64,000 nucleotides of DNA from Pseudemcibacter sp038106445. Its GTDB lineage: Bacteria > Pseudomonadota > Alphaproteobacteria > Sphingomonadales > Emcibacteraceae. Below the pieces are notes generated by a model. That model was given only the letters and a program-made list of their open reading frames with translations. It did no database searches and had not been told where the DNA came from. Location of the stretch: contig JAYODU010000004.1 in the NCBI GenBank assembly GCA_038106445.1, positions 62,001-126,000 of the forward strand. Reading direction: 5' to 3'. The position numbers and the translations under genes are program-made. Below, one piece after another: positions 42,443 to 51,596 of the stretch (position 1 is the stretch's first letter; every line of letters begins with the position of its first letter).

Positions 42443-43657
42443 ATGTATAAAATATTAATTTCCATTACTGCCTTGTTACTCAGCATTGTTATTCTTCAAT
42501 TTGCAAACAGCACCATTGCCCCAACTGTTGTTTTGATCGCTAGCCGTTCCGGCAGCGCGACCGGGGTTGTGGGCTTGATCCCCGCCATTTATGGATTGGG
42601 GTTTGTGATCGGTTGTTTCCTGGCACGGAAGCTTATGAAAACAATTGGCCATATCCGCAGTTTTTCACTTGCTGCGGCGATCCTCACTTCACTGACTTTG
42701 CTGATGTATATATCTGATAATACCCTCGGGTGGATGATTTACCGCGGGCTTATGGGATGCGCCATTGCCATTATTATGACCTGTATCGACAGTTGGGTGG
42801 GGTCCGTAACACCCGGTGAAATGCGTGGCCGTGTGATGGGATTTTATTCAATGATCACAAAGCTTGCCTATGTTGGGGCCCCGGCGCTGCTTTCAGTTTC
42901 CATTACAATTTCTTCCAATGCACTGCTTTTTTCGCTGCTGCTGTTCAGTATATCATTAATCCCCGTATGCCTGACAAAGCTGCCGCAACCATCACTGGGG
43001 CCGAGAATAACAACATCTTTTGAAACATTGCTAAGGGACGTACCCAGTGCTTTTGTAGCCGTTTTTATTCTTGGCCTGACCAATACGGCAGTGCTTAATT
43101 TATTGCCTGTATACGGCATATCCGTGGGGCTGCCACAATCGGACGCCCTGTTTCTGCTGGCAATGGCGCATGTTGGCGGACTTACCATGCAATGGCCGAT
43201 TGGTTATATATCCGATATTATCGGACGCCGCCAAACATTGGTGATCGCCTTTACTGTATCGACCCTGTCCGCACTGGCGATGGTATATTTTAATACAACC
43301 AATATTGCTTTTGCAGCTACTATATCGGCGCTGTGGGGCGGATTTGCACTGTCCGCTTATTCAATTGCACTTTCCCACGCAATTGACCGTTCCAAAAGGG
43401 AAGAAACCGTCAATGTCTGCGCAACAATGCTGACAATATGGTCGATAGGATCAATTTTTGGCCCCTTCGCCGGGGGATTGATCATGCAGTTTTATGGTGC
43501 ATCATTGCTATATATATTTTGCCTGATATTTCATTTTACCGCCGCGATGGTTATTTTCCTGCGCATCCTGACATCAAAAAGAAGAAACGAAGTCAGGGAA
43601 CTGGATGACCCTGCAACCGCCGAGGTGCTCTGGCCCAAAAACCGTCCATTATCGTAA
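42443..43657 (+). CDS. MFS transporter (YcaD-like)
   Basis: 404 residues with 12 predicted membrane helices. MFS features are the signal-like LARKLMKTIGHIRSFS between TM2 and TM3, an SWVGSVTPGEMRGRVMGFYSMITKLAYVGAP segment, and the second-half loop IGYISDIIGRRQTLV, which matches the DRxGRR motif. The layout resembles YcaD-type small-solute MFS carriers of unknown substrate. It is transcribed alone and ends 24 bp from the convergent ThrE-type gene. The 232 bp upstream are AT-rich; I see no clear regulatory motif there. Confidence 0.85.
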   Translation: MYKILISITALLLSIVILQFANSTIAPTVVLIASRSGSATGVVGLIPAIYGLGFVIGCFLARKLMKTIGHIRSFSLAAAILTSLTLLMYISDNTLGWMIYRGLMGCAIAIIMTCIDSWVGSVTPGEMRGRVMGFYSMITKLAYVGAPALLSVSITISSNALLFSLLLFSISLIPVCLTKLPQPSLGPRITTSFETLLRDVPSAFVAVFILGLTNTAVLNLLPVYGISVGLPQSDALFLLAMAHVGGLTMQWPIGYISDIIGRRQTLVIAFTVSTLSALAMVYFNTTNIAFAATISALWGGFALSAYSIALSHAIDRSKREETVNVCATMLTIWSIGSIFGPFAGGLIMQFYGASLLYIFCLIFHFTAAMVIFLRILTSKRRNEVRELDDPATAEVLWPKNRPLS

Positions 43658-43680
43658 ACAGTGAGGGCGTCTTAAGATGC

Positions 43681-44916
43681 TCACAACGTAACCTTCGGCC
43701 TGACAATGGTATTGGCAATAAGAAGCCCGGCTGAAATCACCAGCGCAACGATGAACATCTGCATAAACTGATCAAGGCCGCGGCCCGTTTCTTCGGTTGC
43801 CGCAATCATCAGCCCCTGAAAACCAACAGAACCGGACACCATCACCGTAATGGCCGGTACCAGCACGATCGATGTGGGACGGTTGAATTTCCGCGCCCAT
43901 AAATTACCAAAGATATTGGCGGTAATTGCCCCCATCAGGGTCCCCAGATACTGAATTTCAAAACTGTTACCGAACATTACCCCGAAATATGAAATAAGAC
44001 AGCACAGCATCACCCACGGAAAATCACGCATAAGCGACTGATACGCAATACCCAGCCCGATAAACAGAAGCGGTAGAAAATACCAGACACCAAGTGTTTC
44101 GGTCGGCACTATCGGCACTTGGGTTGTTTGCAGCAGTATTTCCACCGTCGCCAGCCCGAACCAGGCACCAAAAAACTGCTTCAGCAGGTAAATCACCCCG
44201 GCAATCAGATTTGCGCTTCCAGAAACCACATGGTCACTGACAATTTCCACGATCCCGGCGCTGACTGTAAAGCCGGGAATGATCGGGATAATAGCCGCGA
44301 GAACCACGACAGAGGTATTGATTTCCGGAAAATAAATTTTAAGAAGTGCCGTCAGCACCCCTACGACAAAGGCACTGGTAAAAGGAAGCAGTTCAAAAAA
44401 CCGCCCGCCCTGCTCATGCGCAATATAGACATTTGCATAAACCACAAGCGCGAGCACTCCCGCCAGACAAATATCAAGCATGTTACCGGACATAAGCCCG
44501 GAAAAACCAACCCCGATAAAAAGAAAACTTACCGCCTTTGCAAATGGGCCCCACGGGTTTGGCAGGGCATCAATTTTAATCAGAAGATCATAGGCATCAT
44601 GAAGTGAGATGCCCCCTGCCACCACAGATTCCACAATTTCACCCACGCGGGCAAGCTTTGCCATATTGAAGCTGCCTTTTTCAACTTTTTCCACATGGAT
44701 AATCTGATCCATTTTATCATCTTTCCAGAAGGCAAACATGATTTCCGAACGGGTAGAGCGGAACACACCGTGATAGCCGACAGCTTCAATGACCTGGGTC
44801 AGGTAACTTTCCAGACGGGCAGCCGATGGTCCGTAACCATGGGCAATAATACCAAGCTTCACAATAAAGCGGCGGGCGACATTATATTTCACGACGGTGT
44901 CTGTATGATCGGTCAT
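43681..44916 (-). CDS. Threonine/serine exporter ThrE-type protein
   Basis: 411 residues combining the two halves of the ThrE family: an N-terminal cytoplasmic part (LGIIAHGYGPSAARLESYL, TRSEIMFAF) leading into five or so helices, and a C-terminal ThrE_2-like set (VPTETLGVWYFLPLLFIGLGIAYQSL, LGTLMGAITANIFGNLWARKFNRPTSI). ThrE exports threonine and serine. Both halves being in one chain is the form known from Corynebacterium ThrE. Single gene, convergent with the MFS gene. Confidence 0.85.
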   Translation of the reverse strand: MTDHTDTVVKYNVARRFIVKLGIIAHGYGPSAARLESYLTQVIEAVGYHGVFRSTRSEIMFAFWKDDKMDQIIHVEKVEKGSFNMAKLARVGEIVESVVAGGISLHDAYDLLIKIDALPNPWGPFAKAVSFLFIGVGFSGLMSGNMLDICLAGVLALVVYANVYIAHEQGGRFFELLPFTSAFVVGVLTALLKIYFPEINTSVVVLAAIIPIIPGFTVSAGIVEIVSDHVVSGSANLIAGVIYLLKQFFGAWFGLATVEILLQTTQVPIVPTETLGVWYFLPLLFIGLGIAYQSLMRDFPWVMLCCLISYFGVMFGNSFEIQYLGTLMGAITANIFGNLWARKFNRPTSIVLVPAITVMVSGSVGFQGLMIAATEETGRGLDQFMQMFIVALVISAGLLIANTIVRPKVTL

Positions 44917-45102
44917 TCTTTTTCTCTTTAACGGCTTTAAAACCGGTTCCTTTTAAATTTACCACGTTAAGTTATTTTTATCCTTTTGCAAAAGACTAAT
45001 GAAATTAATTTTACAGCTTTATGACATTTATATGTTCTTGTTTTGTACTTATTTTTAAGATAAGGTGATTCTTTCCATTAAATTTGGTCAGGAATCACAA
45101 TC

Positions 45103-45421
45103 ATTCTGGAAATCCCCAAAGGATTACAGTGGCTTTATATCGATCTGAACAGCTATTTTGCCAGTGTCGAACAACAGCTTAATCCAAGATTGCGCGGGCG
45201 CCCGGTGGCCGTTGTACCAACCGAAACGGAAGGAACTTGATGATCCGGTCAGTAAATTACAAAACCGCCATGTCAGACTTTCCATTGCCATGGATGAAAT
45301 TAACAAAGTTTAAGGGCGTGATACCGTTGTAATAGGCACATTACCGGAAATCATGTCCCGTTTCAGCGGTACAAAAATTGCCTTTACCCGCATTCCCGAA
45401 AAAGCCGAATTTCATGAATAA
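45103..45421 (+). pseudogene. Relic of a Y-family (error-prone) DNA polymerase
   Basis: From 45103 the frame reads LQWLYIDLNSYFASVEQQLNPRLRGRPVAVVP, the unmistakable N-terminus of a DinB/UmuC-type polymerase with its catalytic Asp, then stops at TGA 45238. One base out of frame, from 45239, it reads a family C-terminus: SIAMDEINKV, TAA (45311), then GRDTVVIGTLPE and SGTKIAFTRIPEKAEFHE to a final TAA at 45421. About 300 residues of the usual ~400 have been deleted at a TTG junction, with a frameshift and a nonsense codon. No functional product is possible. The 186 bp between it and the ThrE-type gene hold nothing I can identify. Confidence 0.85.
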
Positions 45422-45487
45422 TTCTTGAAAGAGAGCACCCAAGGCCTTACATAAGAATCATTACAGATTGATGACAGAGGGACGCCC

Positions 45488-46489
45488 ATGTCTATACCTT
45501 TAAAAGCGAATGATACGCTGCCGAAAACCGACCTCCTGAGCGAAATTGAAAGGCTCCGGAAAGAAAAAAATGCAGTAATTCTCGCACATTATTATCAGGA
45601 TCCCGAAATTCAGGATCTGGCCGATTTTGTGGGTGACAGCCTTGATCTTTCCCGTAAAGCCGCCGCAACGGACGCGGATGTGATTGTATTCTGCGGTGTT
45701 CGTTTCATGGCGGAAGTCGCAAAAATTTTAAGCCCGGATAAAACCGTGGTACTACCTGATATGGAAGCAGGATGTTCGCTGGAAGACAGCTGCCCACCCG
45801 AAGAGTTCGCCAAATTCAGGGAAAAGTATCCGGATCATATATGCCTTACCTATATTAACTGCTCCGCCGCGGTGAAGGCACAGTCGGATATTATTGTCAC
45901 ATCTTCCAACGCGGAATATATCCTTAATCAACTCCCTAAGGATCAGAAAGTGATGATGGCACCTGACCGTCATCTGGGTGCATATTTATCCAAAAAAACA
46001 GGGCGCGAAATGATCTTCTGGCCCGGTAGCTGTATTGTTCATGAACGTTTTTCTGAAAAGGAACTGGTCAAGCTTAAAGCCGAACATCCCGATGCACCGG
46101 TGACAGCACACCCGGAATGCCCGGAACATATCCTGCGTCATGCGGATCATGTGGGATCAACATCTTCAATCCTGAAATTTGTGCTGGATAACCCGGCAGA
46201 AAAATTCCTTGTGGCTACAGAACCCGGCATCCTTCATCAGATGCAGAAATCAGCCCCCCATAAAACCTTTATCGGTGCCCCCGGCGCGGATGGCAACTGC
46301 AACTGCAACAATTGCCCCTATATGGCGCTGAATACATTGGAAAAACTTTATAACTGTCTGAATACGCTGGGACCGGAAATTCACGTGGATATAGAAACCC
46401 GTATCAAAGCGCTTGCACCGCTGAATAAAATGCTGGAAATGTCCCCCGCACAGGCCCCGACACCCCCAAAAAGCGGACGTGCGTTTTGA
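45488..46489 (+). CDS. nadA: Quinolinate synthase A
   Basis: 333 residues. NadA condenses iminoaspartate with dihydroxyacetone phosphate to quinolinate using a 4Fe-4S cluster. Seen are VILAHYYQDPEIQDLADFVGDSL at the start, the FCGVRFMAE and NCSAAVKA strands, the MMAPDRHLG loop, PECP and the cluster-binding late GNCNCNNCPYMALNTLEKL. The next gene, nadC, overlaps it by four bases, so the two are translationally coupled. NadB, which makes iminoaspartate, is not here. Confidence 0.96.
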   Translation: MSIPLKANDTLPKTDLLSEIERLRKEKNAVILAHYYQDPEIQDLADFVGDSLDLSRKAAATDADVIVFCGVRFMAEVAKILSPDKTVVLPDMEAGCSLEDSCPPEEFAKFREKYPDHICLTYINCSAAVKAQSDIIVTSSNAEYILNQLPKDQKVMMAPDRHLGAYLSKKTGREMIFWPGSCIVHERFSEKELVKLKAEHPDAPVTAHPECPEHILRHADHVGSTSSILKFVLDNPAEKFLVATEPGILHQMQKSAPHKTFIGAPGADGNCNCNNCPYMALNTLEKLYNCLNTLGPEIHVDIETRIKALAPLNKMLEMSPAQAPTPPKSGRAF

Positions 46490-47337
46490 ACGATCCACTT
46501 TATAAGGAAGAACTTCGTCACTTCATTTCCGCTGTCCTTGATGAGGATGTCGGTAAAGGCGATCTGACCACGCAGGCAACCATCCCGGCTGACAGTATCC
46601 TGAAAGCGGAAATGAACGCCCGTGAAGAAATGGTGATCGCCGGCATTGATATTGCCGCAAAAATTATTCACACAGTCGATAGTGCCATCAGGCTTGATAT
46701 TCTTGTTTCTGACGGCGTTGAAGTCACCGCAGGAAACACGCTTATGCGTCTTGAAGGAAACGCGCGAAATATCTTGACCGCTGAACGGTCAGCACTCAAT
46801 GTTCTGCAGCATCTTAGTGGAATTGCCACCCTGACCCGCCGCTACGTGAAGGAAATTGAACATATCAATTGTAAACTTCTGGATACCCGTAAAACAATAC
46901 CGCTTTACCGCAAGCTTGCCAAATATGCAGCGCGCATGGGCGGAGCCGTTAATCACCGCATGCGCCTTGATGACGGGATTTTGATAAAGGACAATCACAT
47001 AGCCAGTGTTGGTTCCGTTGAAAATGCCATTAATGCTGCAAAGAAATATGGTGCGTCCGCAAGTACCATCGGCATCACCGTCGAATGTGATACCCTTGAT
47101 CAGGCGGAACAGGCCGTAAAGGCGGGCGCGGACCGTTTGCTTCTGGATAATATGTCCAATGAAATGCTACGGCAGGCAGTTGCGAATTACAGCGGCAAAG
47201 TGAAACTCGAAGCATCAGGCGGTGTAACACTGGAAACCATAAAAGCCATCGCCGAAACCGGCGTTGATTATATATCTGTGGGCCGCATCACACAGTCAGC
47301 CCCCGCCATTGATATAGGCCTTGACTATATTGTTTAA
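46486..47337 (+). CDS. nadC: Nicotinate-nucleotide pyrophosphorylase (quinolinate phosphoribosyltransferase)
   Basis: 283 residues. It decarboxylates and ribosylates quinolinate with PRPP to nicotinate mononucleotide. Family features include EDVGKGDLTTQATIP at the start, ERSALNVLQHLSGIATLTRRYV, LLDTRKTIPLYRKLAKYAARMGGAVNHRMRLDDGILIKDNHI with the PRPP and quinolinate-binding Lys and Arg, and LEASGGVTLETIKAIAETGVDYISVG near the end. Coupled to nadA by a 4-bp overlap. Confidence 0.96.
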   Translation: MNDPLYKEELRHFISAVLDEDVGKGDLTTQATIPADSILKAEMNAREEMVIAGIDIAAKIIHTVDSAIRLDILVSDGVEVTAGNTLMRLEGNARNILTAERSALNVLQHLSGIATLTRRYVKEIEHINCKLLDTRKTIPLYRKLAKYAARMGGAVNHRMRLDDGILIKDNHIASVGSVENAINAAKKYGASASTIGITVECDTLDQAEQAVKAGADRLLLDNMSNEMLRQAVANYSGKVKLEASGGVTLETIKAIAETGVDYISVGRITQSAPAIDIGLDYIV

Positions 47338-47445
47338 CATGGCATAGTCGCCCGCATATTCAGTATCCAGTTTCCCTGAGCTGGCCGGTTTTTTATGATC
47401 CGGAATGACTTATCCTGAATATGTGTAAAAGTGAGGTGAACTTCC

Positions 47446-48348
47446 ATGACGCTCGCTCAATCAAATTTATTATTGTTATTTACCGCAGCCATTTGGGGTG
47501 GAAGCTTCGTTATTCAGAAAGTGGCAATGGATAGTATGGATCCTTTCATCTATAACGCGCTGCGTTTTTTTGTGGCGAGCCTTTGCCTTATCCCTATTCG
47601 TTATTTCAGGCGCGGCAATATCGCCATTATGAAAGACGGCGAAAATCGCCACATGCTGACCAGCACTTTTGTCGCAGGAACAATAATGTTTGTGGCGGTT
47701 GCTTTTCAACAAATCGGCATTAAGGACACAACCGTTTCAAATGCAGGGTTTATCACCGGCTTATATATTGTATTTGTTCCCATCATTGGCATTTTTATTG
47801 GTCACCGTTATAAACATGGAATATGGATCGCGATTGGTATTGCCTGTATTGGGCTTTATCTTCTTTCTGGCATGGACGGTTTTTACATGAAACAGGGTGA
47901 TTTCTTCATCCTTATCAGCGCCATTTGCTGGGCACTGCATCTTATTGTGATTGATCATATATCACATCGGCATCACCCCGTCGCATTCGCAATCAGACAG
48001 TTTTTTGTCTGTGCCACTTTAAGCCTGATTGCCGCTATTGTTACCGGTGAACGAATAGCAATTACGTCTACAACAGAATGGGGCTATATTCTTGCAAGTG
48101 GTATGATAGCGATCGCAATAGGATATACGTTCCAGATTTATGGTCAAAAAGTAACACCACCATCGCAGGCTGCGCTCATTTTCAACACAGAAGCCGTTTT
48201 TGCAGCCGCAGCGGGCTTTTATTTCCTGAATGAAATATTGGGTTCTGAGGCGTTAATCGGATGCACACTTATGCTTGTTGGCACGGTCATGGCGCAGTTT
48301 TATCCGCCACTTAACCACCGAAGTACCGAACCAAAATCATTGCCGTAA
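47446..48348 (+). CDS. EamA/DMT-superfamily transporter
   Basis: 300 residues with ten predicted helices in two EamA repeats. The first repeat opens AIWGGSFVIQKVAMDSMDPFIYNALRFFVASL and the second GDFFILISAICWALHLIVIDHI. DMT carriers export or import metabolites such as amino acids; no substrate can be given. It starts 108 bp after nadC and its stop is 2 bp from the convergent SDR stop. Confidence 0.85.
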   Translation: MTLAQSNLLLLFTAAIWGGSFVIQKVAMDSMDPFIYNALRFFVASLCLIPIRYFRRGNIAIMKDGENRHMLTSTFVAGTIMFVAVAFQQIGIKDTTVSNAGFITGLYIVFVPIIGIFIGHRYKHGIWIAIGIACIGLYLLSGMDGFYMKQGDFFILISAICWALHLIVIDHISHRHHPVAFAIRQFFVCATLSLIAAIVTGERIAITSTTEWGYILASGMIAIAIGYTFQIYGQKVTPPSQAALIFNTEAVFAAAAGFYFLNEILGSEALIGCTLMLVGTVMAQFYPPLNHRSTEPKSLP

Positions 48349-48350
48349 TA

Positions 48351-49097
48351 TTAGACATGCTGACCGCCATTGATGTGAATCTCTGCGCCGGTCACATAGT
48401 CTGACATTTCAGTGCAAAGGTAATAAATGGTTTTTGCAACCTCCTCGGGCTTGCCCAAACGGCGCATGGGTATATCTGAAATCATATCCGCGGTTCCGGG
48501 TGATAGAATTGATGTGTCTATTTCACCCGGAGCGATGGCATTTACACGAATACCATCCGGCCCGAAGTCTGCAGCCATTTCACGGGTAAGTGACGCCAGC
48601 GCCGCCTTTGATGTTGCATATGCAGATCCGGCAAAAGGATGGACGCGGCTACCGGCAATGGACGTTACGTTGACAATCGCACCTTTTGCTAGCGCAAGTT
48701 CATCATGAAGGCCACGTGCCAGAAGAATTGGCGTAAAGAAATTAACCTCGAATACCTGCTTCCAGTCTTCCTCACTGGTATTCTGGGTATTCATCCGGCC
48801 ACCATCTTCCAGTTTAGGCGAAATTCCCGCGTTATTTACAAGAGCATTCAGTGGTCCACCACCAAGACGCTTTTTTATTTCGGCAATCCCAACGCGGCGA
48901 CCTTCCGGATCCCCCAGGTCAATCTGCACATGATCCTCCGGACCCGCTTCCCAGGGACAGTGTTCTGAAAATGGATGACGCGAACAGGTGATAACCCGCC
49001 ATCCCGCACTGGAAAAACGTTTGACTGTGGCGTGGCCGATACCGCGGCTTGCCCCGGTAAGGACTATGATCTTTTTATGATTGGTTTTATCGCCCAT
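48351..49097 (-). CDS. Short-chain dehydrogenase/reductase
   Basis: 248 residues of the classical SDR fold. NAD(P)-binding GASRGIGHA near residue 18, NNAGISPK near 90, SAYATSKAAL for the catalytic Tyr-x3-Lys, and the C-terminal MRRLGKPEEVAKTIYYLCTEMSDYVTGAEIHINGG are all present. The substrate is unknown. It has its own promoter region and is flanked by the DMT gene and the ArsC-like gene. Confidence 0.88.
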   Translation of the reverse strand: MGDKTNHKKIIVLTGASRGIGHATVKRFSSAGWRVITCSRHPFSEHCPWEAGPEDHVQIDLGDPEGRRVGIAEIKKRLGGGPLNALVNNAGISPKLEDGGRMNTQNTSEEDWKQVFEVNFFTPILLARGLHDELALAKGAIVNVTSIAGSRVHPFAGSAYATSKAALASLTREMAADFGPDGIRVNAIAPGEIDTSILSPGTADMISDIPMRRLGKPEEVAKTIYYLCTEMSDYVTGAEIHINGGQHV

Positions 49098-49170
49098 AAA
49101 CTTTTTTTTCAGTTAATAACGATTCTTAATATGTGTATGACAGTATCACAGATTGAAAAAGAGTAAATAT

Positions 49171-49527
49171 TTATTTTAGTAGCAATTCTGCCAAGGTTTC
49201 CTGATCCTTCTTTGAAAAGCCGATAAATAATTTCTTCCCCATATCGAAAATAGGTCTTTTGATCATTGCTTCATTTTCTGCAAGAAGTTTTATCGCACCT
49301 TCTTCATCCAGATCATTTTTAATATTATCCGGGAGTTTCCGCCATGTGGTTCCGCGGGTATTTAAAACCTTATCAAGCCCCAATGCGTCGACAAACTTTC
49401 TGACCATGCCTTCATTAATCCCGTCTTTGCGGTAGTCATGAAAAACGTAGCTGATATTTTTATCATCAAGCCATTTCATGGCATTCTTCATCGTATCACA
49501 GTTCTTAATCCCGTAAATTTTAATCAT
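49171..49527 (-). CDS. ArsC/Spx-family thioredoxin-fold protein (YffB type)
   Basis: 118 residues. IKIYGIKNCDTMKNAMKWLDDKNISYVFHDYRKDGI is the start of YffB-type ArsC-related proteins, and NTRGTTWRKLP and KRPIFDMG follow as usual. A single cysteine (Cys10) is in the active-site position. YffB is a glutathione-dependent reductase-like protein of uncertain substrate. Its start overlaps the CDF transporter end by eight bases, so the two share an operon with pdxH. Confidence 0.87.
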   Translation of the reverse strand: MIKIYGIKNCDTMKNAMKWLDDKNISYVFHDYRKDGINEGMVRKFVDALGLDKVLNTRGTTWRKLPDNIKNDLDEEGAIKLLAENEAMIKRPIFDMGKKLFIGFSKKDQETLAELLLK

Positions 49528-50422
49528 TCTTTTTTATTACCTCAATAGGATCCGCATGGATGAAGACTTCAGCATTGGGGTATGCTTTCATAATTTTTTC
49601 TTCTACCTGATCGGATATTTCATGGGCGTCAAAAAGGCTGATGCCGACTTCAAGACCCATGTGAAACTGGATAAATATACTCAGCCCTGACCGCCGTGTC
49701 CGAAGTTCATGAATATCCATTACTCTTTGATGTGACTTAACAATTCCCTTTATTTTTTCACGGTCCTCATCGCTCATTTCCCTGTCCATCAGAACATCAG
49801 TGCTCGTAACGAATACCTGATACGCGCTATAAAGAAGGTAACAGGCTGCAAGAGCACCGAAAAACGGATCAGCATAAACCACGTCAAATGTACCACCAAG
49901 CACAAGCGCAAATACCACACCCAGATTAAGCAGAATATCACCCGAATAATGCATCGCGTCCGCTTCAATCGCCACTGAACCTGTTCGTCGCTTCACATAT
50001 TGCTGGTAAAGAACAAGCGCAACTGTAAGTGTGATTGATAATATGATGACGCTGATGCCAAGTTCCGGTTTTGATATCTGCATGGGATTTATGATTTTGT
50101 CGATGACTTTATAAATCAATAATAACGATGTTGCTCCAATAACAAACGCCTGGATAAGGCCGGCTATTGCCTCAGCCTTGCCATGCCCAAAACGATGATC
50201 GTCATCAGCAGGAACCATAGAAAAACGAACCGCCGCAAAAATGATTATAGAGGAAAGACTATCCATCACGCTATCAAGCAGGGTGCCTAAAATAGCCACA
50301 GAACCACTTTCCATATACCCCCAAGTTTTAATCAGGATAAGCACTATTGCAACACTAAGAGACGCCGTCGTTGCTCGTCTTAATAATTTTTCTGCCTGTT
50401 CTTTACTTATTTTATACTTCAT
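49520..50422 (-). CDS. Cation diffusion facilitator (FieF/CzcD-type metal exporter)
   Basis: 300 residues from ATG 50422, which overlaps the pdxH stop as TAATG. Six membrane helices precede a cytoplasmic C-terminal domain. Metal-site residues are seen in LDSVMDSLSS (TM2), DHRFGHGKAEAI, AIEADAMHYSGDILLN (TM5) and the C-terminal VFIHADP. FieF-like proteins export Zn2+ or Fe2+ in exchange for H+. Confidence 0.88.
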   Translation of the reverse strand: MKYKISKEQAEKLLRRATTASLSVAIVLILIKTWGYMESGSVAILGTLLDSVMDSLSSIIIFAAVRFSMVPADDDHRFGHGKAEAIAGLIQAFVIGATSLLLIYKVIDKIINPMQISKPELGISVIILSITLTVALVLYQQYVKRRTGSVAIEADAMHYSGDILLNLGVVFALVLGGTFDVVYADPFFGALAACYLLYSAYQVFVTSTDVLMDREMSDEDREKIKGIVKSHQRVMDIHELRTRRSGLSIFIQFHMGLEVGISLFDAHEISDQVEEKIMKAYPNAEVFIHADPIEVIKKND

Positions 50423-51000
50423 TATGGATAAAGGGTTTCGGTATCCCATTCCCCTTTATCATTGCGGAGATAGATATGACGGTCATGTAATCTAAATTTT
50501 CTATCCTGCCAGAATTCGATCCGGCGCGGGACCAAACGAAACCCGGACCAGAATTCGGGTCTTGGAACATCGCTAAGACCAAATCTGGTTGTGTATTTTA
50601 AAATCCGTGCTTCAAATTCAAACCGCCCCTCCATCGGCTGACTTTGTTTGGACGCCCATGCACCAATCTGACTGTCTTTGGGACGTGATGCAAAATAGGC
50701 GTCTGCTTCTTCATCGCTTACGGGTTCAACAGCCCCTTCTATCCTTATCTGTCTTGCCAGACTTTTCCAGTGAAAACAAAACGCCATATTGGGGTTACCT
50801 GCAATTTCCCGGCCTTTGCGGCTTCCCAGATTGGTATAAAAGGTAAATCCCCTGGGCCCATGATCTTTTAAGAGCACCATCCTGACAGAAGGACGTCCAT
50901 CCACATCAACAGTCGCAACTGACATGGCTTCTGCCATATCTTCAGACTTTTGTGCCTTTTCAAACCACTCTGCAAATTTTTCAAACGGATCTTGCATCAT
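50422..51000 (-). CDS. pdxH: Pyridoxamine 5'-phosphate oxidase
   Basis: 192 residues of the FMN-dependent PNPOx fold, forming pyridoxal phosphate from pyridoxine or pyridoxamine phosphate. Motifs include MSVATVDVDGRPSVRMVLLKDHGPRGFTFYTN, SRKGREIAGNPNMAFCFHWKSLARQIRIEG, RPKDSQIGAWASKQSQP and the C-terminal RRIEFWQDRKFRLHDRHIYLR. It is first in an operon with the CDF exporter and the ArsC-like gene. The divergent gene is the glycine-zipper lipoprotein. Confidence 0.95.
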   Translation of the reverse strand: MMQDPFEKFAEWFEKAQKSEDMAEAMSVATVDVDGRPSVRMVLLKDHGPRGFTFYTNLGSRKGREIAGNPNMAFCFHWKSLARQIRIEGAVEPVSDEEADAYFASRPKDSQIGAWASKQSQPMEGRFEFEARILKYTTRFGLSDVPRPEFWSGFRLVPRRIEFWQDRKFRLHDRHIYLRNDKGEWDTETLYP

Positions 51001-51084
51001 TCCAACCTTGTAACGCTTTGTTTATGTATTATTTATATGGTAAACAATAGAGAACATTTATTCATCAATATAAAGGATAAATTT

Positions 51085-51552
51085 GTGCAACGGTTAAAAA
51101 AAATTGCAAATATTTTTTTGATATTGACGATGGGGTTTGTAACTGCTTCCTGTACCAAAGAGGATAGCGGTACATTACTTGGCGCAATTGGCGGCGCATT
51201 CGTTGGTAGTGCAGTCACCGGCGACAGTTCAGTTGGTGTTGCAATTGGTACGCTTGCGGGTGCCTATATCGGACGTGATATTGGCCGCAGACTGAACGAG
51301 GCGGATCAGCAGAAAATGTATCAAACCACGCAGAGTTCATTGGAAACAGGCGTTTCAGGAAATTCATCGCAGTGGTATAACCCAGACACAGGAAACAGTG
51401 GAAGTGTAACACCGCAGCCAGCCTATACCGATACGACGGGTCAATATTGCCGTGAATATCAACAGACAGTGACCATAGCAGGTAAAGAGGAAACGGCATA
51501 CGGAACCGCATGTCGGCAACCTGACGGCTCTTGGAAAATAGTAAATAGCTAA
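51085..51552 (+). CDS. Glycine-zipper outer-membrane lipoprotein (RT0821-like surface antigen)
   Basis: 155 residues from GTG 51085, with AAAGGA upstream and a lipoprotein signal ending TASC. A glycine-zipper segment (GAIGGAFVGSAVTGDSSVGVAIGTLAGAYIGRDIGRRL, about 35-72) follows, then a C-terminal part ending CREYQQTVTIAGKEETAYGTACRQPDGSW, which matches the RT0821/Lpp0805 surface-antigen family found in alphaproteobacteria. It is probably an outer-membrane lipoprotein; its role is not established. An ATG in the same frame at 51037 would give a longer N-terminus without a signal. Confidence 0.82.
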   Translation: MQRLKKIANIFLILTMGFVTASCTKEDSGTLLGAIGGAFVGSAVTGDSSVGVAIGTLAGAYIGRDIGRRLNEADQQKMYQTTQSSLETGVSGNSSQWYNPDTGNSGSVTPQPAYTDTTGQYCREYQQTVTIAGKEETAYGTACRQPDGSWKIVNS

Positions 51553-51596
51553 CTATATAGATAACAACGGGAAATAATTTAGTAGCGAATAAAAAT

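Noticed and set aside
43661..43684. Hairpin GTGAGGGCGTC/GATGCTCAC between the MFS and ThrE-type genes as a terminator
   Set aside because: It needs a bulge and a G-T pair, has no T-tract, and overlaps the ThrE-type stop codon.
45430..45487. NAD-type riboswitch upstream of nadA
   Set aside because: The leader is short and shows no recognisable conserved riboswitch elements.
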